Shown here: piece by piece, positions 5,337-10,681 of the stretch | Numbering within the stretch: position 1 is the stretch's first letter | How the letters are laid out: each line of letters starts with the position of its first letter | From: Bacteroides sp. | GTDB taxonomy: Bacteria > Bacteroidota > Bacteroidia > Bacteroidales > Muribaculaceae | DNA length: 11,951 bases | Assembly: GCA_014801595.1 (NCBI GenBank) | Contig: JAAVDV010000025.1 | Coordinates: 51,610 to 63,560, forward strand | Reading direction: 5' to 3' | Made by a program: the position numbers and the translations under genes | The notes under the pieces: model-generated | What the model was told of the DNA's origin: nothing | The model's database searches: none | Seen by the model: the letters and a program-made list of their open reading frames with translations, nothing else

Positions 5337-6842
5337 ATGCGTTACTTCACAGAAAATCCTGATGAAAAGAAAATTGACCGTGATTATATCGTCACTCTTC
5401 AGGAGATTGACGGAAATCTTGAAGTGGTGAATGTTCCTATTAAAAAAATATCGGGTTGCACATCGGCAATGAAGAGAATTGTTGCTGATGAGTCAAAAAG
5501 TGTGCAGGATCTCATGGCGACTTTTATCGCTATATTCGGCGACAGGTCGGAGTCAAGACCGTTTGACTACATGGCTCCATACAATTACAATCAGCGTGCC
5601 GGCAGATTGTCCAAGTCGGAATTTTCAGTTGCATGGCCGAAGGTTATGACTATGGAGAAAATGAATTATCAATGGGAAGTGGCTGCTCAGAAAGCGAAGT
5701 CTGAATGTGAGCGAATCTATGGTAATAGTCTCGATATCCAATTGGAGGAATTATCTCGTCAAAAAGAGAATGAGGCAGTAAAGAGTGTTAAGTATGAGCA
5801 GAAAATGGAGTTGTACAAGCGAATCATGCGCTGGATCGAGGCTCTGCAATATACGGCTACTCTCAGTAAACTGAAAAAGCTGGAGAATGTGAAGATGTAT
5901 TCTACCGAGACTATCGGCTGGACTAATTTCCTTTACAAGATTAACGCGGATATAAATATCCGTGTGCGTACGAATTTCGGCTATGGCAGTGCATCCTACT
6001 TCCTGACGGAGGTGCAGTATAAGGGTCTCCCGATCTTATCCTATAATAAATTAGTGGATTATTATTATGCCGATATGACTGATCTCATCCGTGCGACCGA
6101 GTCGTTCGATACCACTCGGGTAAGCTGGGAAGTAGCCTTGGACTATGTTGCTAATTTTGTCAGAGAGGCTTCAGTACTTTCGGAGGAGGAGTTTCTCCGT
6201 CGATACGTGCTCACCAATGTTCGTAAAATGATGGAGGGTCTGGAGAAGATTAACAATAATCCGATTGCTCATCTTAATACCATCAGTAATATAGAGGTTA
6301 AGCAACATGTGCACACTGTCCGTCGTATGCTTGCCAATGAGATTATCCGTATGCAGTGCTTTCAGGAAGAGACAGCTTTGTTATTCAAGGTTGAGAAGAT
6401 TATGAGTGCTTTGGAGTTTGTGGGTAGCCTTGAGCGATTCGCTGAATCCCTGCCTGAGATACGTCGCCATATAGATCGCATCTATGAGCTTAACCAGACT
6501 CTTCTGCCGGAGATACGGGAGGGCTTGGAGCGGATAAATATCCGCATAAATGGCCTTTCTGCTGATAGAAATCTGATTGATCGAGAACTAATTCCTATCA
6601 ATGGTCGGATGAGTGACTTGATTGCTGAGATAAACCGCAGGAAAGCACTTAATGGTGGCCGAAATATTGATATGGATGTATTCCGCAGAGAGTTTCCTGA
6701 CTACGACAATCTGTTGAGGCAACAGAATAATCTTTATGTGAAGCGTAGCGACCTCACCAAGAAAATTTCGGAACTATCTAATTTCGCTTCACTTTTGACA
6801 ACAGCTTTGGCAAATACGGCCACAGAGTACTCCGTAGCCTGA
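5337..6842 (+). CDS. Large coiled-coil protein, 501 aa, paralogue of the gene at 1-1137
   Basis: This is the complete version of the family seen at 1-1137. The N-terminal 100 residues look globular. Residues about 110-185 are charged helices. The shared NFGYG-x-[AS]SY ... YKG block is at 213-230, followed by YYYADMTDL and a conserved SWEVALDY helix. Residues about 380-500 are long helices rich in E, R, I and L, probably coiled coil. It has no signal peptide, membrane segment or catalytic motif that I recognise, so it is probably cytoplasmic. Similarity to the first gene runs from about residue 145 to the end at modest identity, so the duplication is old. The gene has its own promoter and is followed by a strong terminator, so it appears monocistronic. 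Function unknown. Confidence 0.9.
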   Translation: MRYFTENPDEKKIDRDYIVTLQEIDGNLEVVNVPIKKISGCTSAMKRIVADESKSVQDLMATFIAIFGDRSESRPFDYMAPYNYNQRAGRLSKSEFSVAWPKVMTMEKMNYQWEVAAQKAKSECERIYGNSLDIQLEELSRQKENEAVKSVKYEQKMELYKRIMRWIEALQYTATLSKLKKLENVKMYSTETIGWTNFLYKINADINIRVRTNFGYGSASYFLTEVQYKGLPILSYNKLVDYYYADMTDLIRATESFDTTRVSWEVALDYVANFVREASVLSEEEFLRRYVLTNVRKMMEGLEKINNNPIAHLNTISNIEVKQHVHTVRRMLANEIIRMQCFQEETALLFKVEKIMSALEFVGSLERFAESLPEIRRHIDRIYELNQTLLPEIREGLERINIRINGLSADRNLIDRELIPINGRMSDLIAEINRRKALNGGRNIDMDVFRREFPDYDNLLRQQNNLYVKRSDLTKKISELSNFASLLTTALANTATEYSVA

Positions 6843-6855
6843 TTCGGCGTTGAAT

Positions 6856-6912
6856 TATACCATGAAAGGTATAAATAGCAATTACCGTTTTTTTCTGCGG
6901 TGATTGCTATTT
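6856..6912 (+). terminator. Double hairpin terminator after the 501-aa gene
   Basis: First hairpin: TATACC (6856-6861) / GGTATA (6868-6873). Second and stronger: AAATAGCAATTACCG (6873-6887) pairs with CGGTGATTGCTATTT (6898-6912), 15 pairs with one T-G wobble and a T-rich loop. TTATTTTT follows shortly at 6923-6930. Confidence 0.75.
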
Positions 6913-7002
6913 GCTATTTATGTTATTTTTGGACGTTTTATATCCCTCTAAGTGGGGATTTTATCAATTAATCATATCTATTTATCCATTAATATATCTT
7001 TG

Positions 7003-7035
7003 TTGGGTCTGCAGCCAATAAAAAGTGTATCTTTG
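7003..7035 (+). promoter_or_regulatory. Likely promoter of the 407-aa gene
   Basis: TATCTTTG (7028-7035) fully matches the -7 consensus, with a TTGG (7003-7006) 21 bases upstream. A second TATCTTTG at 6995-7002 has no TTTG at the right distance but could be an alternative. The leader to the ATG at 7161 is about 120 bases. The gap 6843-7160 otherwise holds the double terminator and one tiny ORF. Confidence 0.55.
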
Positions 7036-7066
7036 TAGAGAATTTTCTTTATTTATTAACTACATC

Positions 7067-7129
7067 ATGATTTATTACTGTCTTCTCAATGTCCTGAGAA
7101 ATTTGGTAACGAGTATAGCAGAGCGATAG
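7067..7129 (+). CDS. Possible 20-aa leader ORF
   Basis: ATG at 7067 to TAG at 7127-7129 encodes MIYYCLLNVLRNLVTSIAER. It lies inside the predicted leader of the 407-aa gene, 31 bases before that start. A translated upstream ORF could modulate the downstream gene, but there is no run of regulatory codons and no matching attenuator. It may be chance. Confidence 0.15.
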   Translation: MIYYCLLNVLRNLVTSIAER

Positions 7130-7160
7130 ATCTATTTAATAACCCATAAAATTTGGTATA

Positions 7161-8384
7161 ATGAGTCATATACAACATTCTTATCTTCGTATGATTTTAT
7201 TATCGCTTCTTATGACGGTACTTCCGACATATGTAGGCGCTGAAAGATTTTTTCTTCATGAGGCAGCGGTCAATCTCGATGTTCCATTTAGAAAGAAAAA
7301 TAATATCCGTTCGTTTAAAACCAATATCTCCGACTTCTCAGAGGCTGAGATTAAGGAATGGATGGATGATGTCAGGAACAATGCGCAGTTGTTACCTCCG
7401 ATGAAGTCTGATAAATACGTCTCATCTCTGATAGATCGGATTCTGGATAACAAAGGAGTTACAAGGCTTGAAGATGAAATATGTGGAGGGGTGCGACGTG
7501 TGATTTTAAGTATAGAGAGAGGTAATGCTCCAGATATCGTCGCAATAGAATATGCTTTGTATCAACCTGATGTGGCATATGTCACGACAGCGATGTATCC
7601 ATTCGCCGGTGAATCATATATGTATAACCAATACTGTATGTTTCTGGAATCTGATTTTCCATTCTTGCAGATGGGAGCACGCCCCTTTGCAAGAGAACTT
7701 TCTGGAATAGGTATGTACCAAGAGGACTCTTTTGCAATCAGGACTATAGTCCCGTTGGTAGGAGCAGAGGATGATTACAAGCATTTATGGGGGGCCACAA
7801 AATGTCTTCCGATATATGGCTATGATACCAGAGATGGGTTTCCGACCATGAATATGCAGCCATATGCGGGAAGGACGGGGTTGAATATTCAACTTGAGAA
7901 ATTAATGGATATCTACAAATCCAGATCTGTTACCGGAGCTCTATCGACAGAAGTATTATTGTTCGGTCCGACAGACGCTATCTCTACAGAGGTCGGGGAG
8001 CCAGCCTGCGCTAAACTGGATATTCTTCGTGAAGCAGCTACGAATGGCGATGAGAGATTTATGGGAGATAATCCCGTAGGAATTTCATTCATCACGATTG
8101 ATTCTTGTCCAACTCTATGGATGGCATTCTCAACTAAGTTTTATAAGGTGGAAACCCAGGAGACTATCAAAGATATCTTGACTTTCCTTGGAGAATTCAG
8201 TTTTCCCTCCTTTAAGGAACCGGATATTCCCGGTATCATGTTTCTTAAGTCCTGGATTAGTGTAAAGGAAGATGATGTAGTGGGGGTAAATTATGGAATG
8301 GTCGGTTGTTGCCCGAATGAGATAGATATAAAAGTAATGGCTTGGCAAATTGCACGTTTCCAATCTCTTATAGCCGATCTATAA
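7161..8384 (+). CDS. Secreted hypothetical protein, 407 aa
   Basis: The ATG at 7161 gives a good signal peptide: residues 1-10 include a basic SYLR, then the hydrophobic MILLSLLMTVLPTYV, then a likely cleavage after VGA (residue 27). The mature part, about 380 residues, is a mixed alpha/beta globular protein without membrane segments, repeats or a recognised catalytic motif. Late cysteines (DSCPT; GCCPNEID) could form disulfides after export. No lipobox cysteine follows the signal, so periplasmic or secreted is more likely than lipoprotein. I recognise no family. A polytopic membrane protein begins 59 bases after its stop on the same strand. No strong terminator separates them, so they may be co-transcribed. 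Function unknown. Confidence 0.85.
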   Translation: MSHIQHSYLRMILLSLLMTVLPTYVGAERFFLHEAAVNLDVPFRKKNNIRSFKTNISDFSEAEIKEWMDDVRNNAQLLPPMKSDKYVSSLIDRILDNKGVTRLEDEICGGVRRVILSIERGNAPDIVAIEYALYQPDVAYVTTAMYPFAGESYMYNQYCMFLESDFPFLQMGARPFARELSGIGMYQEDSFAIRTIVPLVGAEDDYKHLWGATKCLPIYGYDTRDGFPTMNMQPYAGRTGLNIQLEKLMDIYKSRSVTGALSTEVLLFGPTDAISTEVGEPACAKLDILREAATNGDERFMGDNPVGISFITIDSCPTLWMAFSTKFYKVETQETIKDILTFLGEFSFPSFKEPDIPGIMFLKSWISVKEDDVVGVNYGMVGCCPNEIDIKVMAWQIARFQSLIADL

Positions 8385-8443
8385 TAAGAAAGTCGTAAAA
8401 ACTTACTTATGGGATAAAATAAACTAACTTAGAGAACGTATAT

Positions 8444-9217
8444 ATGAGAACGAGCTTTTATTTTCTTTTTTGGATATTGATTTATCCAATTCTGGATATC
8501 GTCGGTGTACCGAACGGTATATCTTTCTTCGTGGCCTTAGGCGCGATGATTGTGTTGAACCGTATTCTTAACTCCACTATGTCTCCGATATTGGAGTTTG
8601 AGAAGAAGTTGCGCGAAATGCCGATGCTCAGTGAAGTGTTTGAAGGCGATGTCAACGCGTTCTTAAAACGGCTTAAAGGGATGAGAAGACTTTCCTTGAT
8701 CGGAGCATGTTATCTTGTGTTAAATACTCTTGTTCTGTTGTACTGCGTCTTAGTTACAGATGGTAAGGATTGGCTCCTGATGTTGATTTTTGGGTATATA
8801 GCCTTAGGAAGCGTGATGAGAACTGTGAAGTATTCTCAGCTCATCTCGAAGATTACCGACAATCCAACGGCGGAGGAATGTATGAACGTAGCTTGCGATG
8901 ATCTGAATTATGATTATCCGACGTATTATGAGGCTATGACCTCGGGCGGAGTCAAAAGCTATCTTGAGGATAAGCCGAGTCATTTCGGAATCTTCCAGAA
9001 CGTCTCTATGATTATAGCTGTCATCACTTCCATTCTTGGCATCATCACTTTTATTTCCGGGGTTGTCTTGACATTACAGGGATCATACATTGCCGGATTT
9101 GTGGCGGGTACCATGTTGCTATATGGCGGATTGGCGTTCTATTACGGGATAACCGATTGTTTGGAAATCGGAAAGAATAAAGGACTCTTAAAGATGTATT
9201 CCTCCCCGTGCTGCTGA
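8444..9217 (+). CDS. Polytopic inner-membrane protein, 257 aa
   Basis: Hydrophobic segments suggest five to six membrane helices: residues about 4-20, 24-42, 84-105, 110-127, 186-210 and 213-238. Two soluble parts separate them: a charged loop at 43-82 and a second at 130-184 with EECMNVACDDLNYDYPTYYE. The protein ends in SSPCC. No transporter signature, ATP-binding motif or enzyme motif is visible, so no function is assigned. It lies 59 bases downstream of the secreted 407-aa gene and may form an operon with it. The next feature is the ATPase leader remnant of locus B. There is no clear terminator between the stop and that remnant. Confidence 0.85.
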   Translation: MRTSFYFLFWILIYPILDIVGVPNGISFFVALGAMIVLNRILNSTMSPILEFEKKLREMPMLSEVFEGDVNAFLKRLKGMRRLSLIGACYLVLNTLVLLYCVLVTDGKDWLLMLIFGYIALGSVMRTVKYSQLISKITDNPTAEECMNVACDDLNYDYPTYYEAMTSGGVKSYLEDKPSHFGIFQNVSMIIAVITSILGIITFISGVVLTLQGSYIAGFVAGTMLLYGGLAFYYGITDCLEIGKNKGLLKMYSSPCC

Positions 9218-9235
9218 TATTATAAATCCGGAGGT

Positions 9236-9343
9236 GATAAGATAAAATCCTTTCGGCTTCTTGCTCAAGTAAAATTATTATAGTAATTTGCAAATAGAAA
9301 CCACGGTTTCTGAAACCGTGGTTTCTATTTGCAAATTATGCCT
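9236..9343 (+). other. ATPase leader region, copy B
   Basis: Aligns with 3662-3728 on both sides of an extra palindromic segment. The promoter shape CTTG (9260-9263), 20 bases, TAATTTG (9284-9290) is retained. The palindrome begins at that -7 box and fills the leader up to the ATG at 9344. In copy A the same stretch is about 40 bases shorter. Confidence 0.55.
9284..9338. repeat. 55-base perfect palindrome
   Basis: The arms 9284-9310 and 9312-9338 (27 bases each) are exact reverse complements around a single T at 9311. Each arm carries ATTTGCAAAT (9286-9295 and 9327-9336), itself self-complementary, plus a GAAACCACGGTTTC core. The homologous site at 3662-3738 has only one ATTTACAAAT and no core. 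It could be a mobile palindromic unit, a regulator site or a bidirectional terminator. Confidence 0.9.
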
Positions 9344-9397
9344 ATGAAATTTTATGACAGAAAAGAGGAGATTGCTACTCTTCATAAAATACGTTAG
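9344..9397 (+). pseudogene. 17-codon stub of an AAA-type ATPase gene
   Basis: ATG 9344 to TAG 9395-9397 encodes MKFYDRKEEIATLHKIR. This resembles the usual opening (MKFYxREKEI) of the Bacteroidetes ATP-binding proteins of the PF01637 type, where a Walker A motif follows about 15-20 residues later. Here similarity ends before any P-loop, so the gene is a remnant. The family call rests on memory of a short motif, so it is tentative. Confidence 0.5.
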
Positions 9398-9449
9398 AAC
9401 GCAAAGGAGATATTGTCGTAATCAATCTTGTAACTGCCCAGTGAATCTT

Positions 9450-9938
9450 CTATTTCACCATCAATATTTCTCTTACTCGTTTGATTATTTCAAGATGCGA
9501 GTCTCTACATATGAAATGTGCGAATTGTGATTTCCAAGGATTCTCATCCACAATTACTACAGGATAATTGACAACCCCGTCCTTATGGAATTTACGTACA
9601 TACATATCGAACATACGTGAAAAGAGTTGACTTCTATATTGTTGAGGAGGAACATCCATGTGGTGTCTGTAAACCTCATTGACTCCATCACAATAGAAAC
9701 ACAGCACCGCAGCCTCTTGCTGTTGTAGGAAATCTGCGAGTATGCGGGCAATACTCATAAGGACCTTATAGCCAACCATACCAGTGCCTGATTTCCTGAC
9801 CAATGAAACGTCATAAAAACAAAGCTCCAATGCATCCGGATCATCCGTGACTGCAGATATGATTGTATGATCATAATTAGAAAGAGCGACCAGAATGTGA
9901 TCGCCCTTTTCATTCTCTATGTCGAAGGAAAAATCCAT
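9450..9938 (-). CDS. DUF6169-like protein, 162 aa
   Basis: The gene reads leftward from ATG at 9938 to TAG at 9450. An N-terminal part of about 30 residues leads to DDPDALELCFYDVSLVRKSG (32-51), a long helix (57-75), AVLCFYCDG (77-85), PPQQYRSQLFSRMFDMY (97-113) and a C-terminal FICRDSHLEIIKRV (142-155). I associate this pattern with DUF6169-type proteins of Bacteroidetes, which have no established function; this is from memory and unchecked. The protein is soluble, with no signal peptide. It starts one base after the stop of the 44-aa gene (TAG-T-ATG), so the two are almost certainly translated together. This resembles toxin-antitoxin or small regulatory pairs. A broken copy of residues 32-51 lies at 4128-4250. 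No terminator is visible downstream apart from the palindrome at 9284-9338. Confidence 0.82.
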   Translation of the reverse strand: MDFSFDIENEKGDHILVALSNYDHTIISAVTDDPDALELCFYDVSLVRKSGTGMVGYKVLMSIARILADFLQQQEAAVLCFYCDGVNEVYRHHMDVPPQQYRSQLFSRMFDMYVRKFHKDGVVNYPVVIVDENPWKSQFAHFICRDSHLEIIKRVREILMVK

Positions 9939-9939
9939 A

Positions 9940-10074
9940 CTATACTTTGATCGAGAATATCCCTCTTTCCATTTCCTTCATCTTCTCCAGCTGTTTATGC
10001 TTGTGATTTCTCATAGCTTCAAACAATTTGAGAGTCTTCTGGGAAGGTTCGGTGATTATTATTGGTTGTGTCAT
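9940..10074 (-). CDS. Small basic partner protein, 44 aa
   Basis: On the minus strand, ATG at 10074 to TAG at 9942-9940. The sequence begins MTQPIIITEPSQKTLKLFEA, continues as a strongly charged helix rich in K, E and M (residues 16-37), and ends GIFSIKV. A short N-terminal strand followed by a basic helix suits a small antitoxin or nucleic-acid-binding partner, but I recognise no family. Support for it being real: a good promoter with a short leader just upstream, an AAAGGA purine stretch before the start, and a stop only one base before the ATG of the 162-aa gene. It overlaps no other convincing gene. The function, including any antitoxin role, is inferred from layout only. Confidence 0.75.
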   Translation of the reverse strand: MTQPIIITEPSQKTLKLFEAMRNHKHKQLEKMKEMERGIFSIKV

Positions 10075-10098
10075 AAATTACATCCTTTCTTTTATTTG

Positions 10099-10130
10099 CA
10101 AATTTAATCAAATCTTTAATATGCTACAAC
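10099..10130 (-). promoter_or_regulatory. Promoter of the 44-aa/162-aa operon
   Basis: Read on the minus strand: GTTG (10130-10127), 20 bases, then TAAATTTG (10106-10099), a full match to TAnnTTTG. The -7 box overlaps the palindrome ATTTGCAAAT (10094-10103), which also occurs twice in the 55-base palindrome beyond the other end of the operon. A regulator binding there would block RNA polymerase. Confidence 0.65.
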
Positions 10131-10171
10131 TAATTGCGAGAAAAAGTTCGATTTAGTGCTGCCGGTGAGAT

Positions 10172-10412
10172 ATATGTGGTGCTCAACGGTAAGTCCGGCT
10201 GGATGAATCTGGATGGCAGTTACCTCGTAGAGCCTATTTACGATGATTCTTTTCATCATGTTCAATGGATAGAGGTGATGCTTGACGGCAAACTCGGCGC
10301 GCTTTATCCATCCGGCGAAGAAATCGTGCCATGCAGGTTCGATAGCATAAGAGAGGTTGACGGCAGTTTATATCTGTTGGCGGGAGGAGTGTGGTATGTA
10401 AAGAAATTCTGA
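10172..10412 (+). pseudogene. 3' fragment of a WG-repeat gene, copy B
   Basis: Encodes the last two WG repeats (YVVLNGKSGWMNLDGSYLVE onward, ending GGVWYVKKF), matching residues 110-188 of the protein at 4230-4796. The match runs from 10172 without gaps through the stop. The frame can be extended upstream to a TTG at 10134, but those residues are unrelated to the WG protein and no ATG is present. With three repeats and the N-terminus missing, it is best called a fragment, though a short product cannot be excluded. Confidence 0.8.
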
Positions 10413-10429
10413 GCCATAGCCGTAAAACC

Positions 10430-10472
10430 CGGATTCAATGCAGTAAATCATTGATTTACTGCATTGAATCCG
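10430..10472. terminator. Perfect 21-bp hairpin, copy B
   Basis: The same element as 4814-4856. Arms 10430-10450 and 10452-10472 are identical to copy A, with a central T at 10451 instead of A. Flanking bases differ while both arms are unchanged, which fits selection on, or gene conversion of, the stem. Confidence 0.75.
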
Positions 10473-10474
10473 TT

Positions 10475-10606
10475 ATTCCCTTGGATTTTATCTGAAATAA
10501 GCGGATTATTCCCTTGGATTTTGTCTGAAATAAGCAGATTATTCCCTTGGATTTTATCTGAAATAAGCAGATTATTCCTTTGGATTTTATCTAAAATTGA
10601 TTATAT
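10475..10606. repeat. Four 33-bp tandem repeats, copy B
   Basis: Units start at 10475, 10508, 10541 and 10574, the same family as 4859-4990. The last unit diverges: CCTTTGG replaces CCCTTGG, and its second half becomes CTAAAATTGATTAT, merging into a promoter for the gene at 10682. Confidence 0.88.
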
Positions 10607-10609
10607 TTG
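10579..10609 (+). promoter_or_regulatory. Promoter of the TPR-like gene, built on the last repeat
   Basis: TTTG (10579-10582), exactly 19 bases, TATATTTG (10602-10609): full matches to both Bacteroidetes promoter boxes. The TTTG exists only because the fourth 33-bp repeat carries CCTTTGG. The leader to the ATG at 10682 is about 65 bases. Confidence 0.72.
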
Positions 10610-10681
10610 CACATTAATCAAATTAACTACCTATGAGATATATTCCAAGATCTATTAGATAATTCTGATTAATTATGGGAT

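Noticed and set aside
9051..9293. 80-codon minus-strand frame
   Set aside because: Antisense of the end of the membrane protein at 8444-9217, running into the palindrome.
9394..9480. Minus-strand frame ending in LGSYKIDYDNISFAF downstream of the 162-aa gene
   Set aside because: It has no start codon and overlaps the end of the 162-aa gene in another frame. It could be a remnant, but nothing supports a gene.
9919..10107. 62-codon plus-strand frame
   Set aside because: Antisense of the 44-aa gene and its promoter. The minus-strand gene has better start, spacing and promoter evidence.
10464..10658. 64-codon open frame across the repeats of copy B
   Set aside because: Same reason as copy A. 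It also runs through the strong promoter at 10579-10609.
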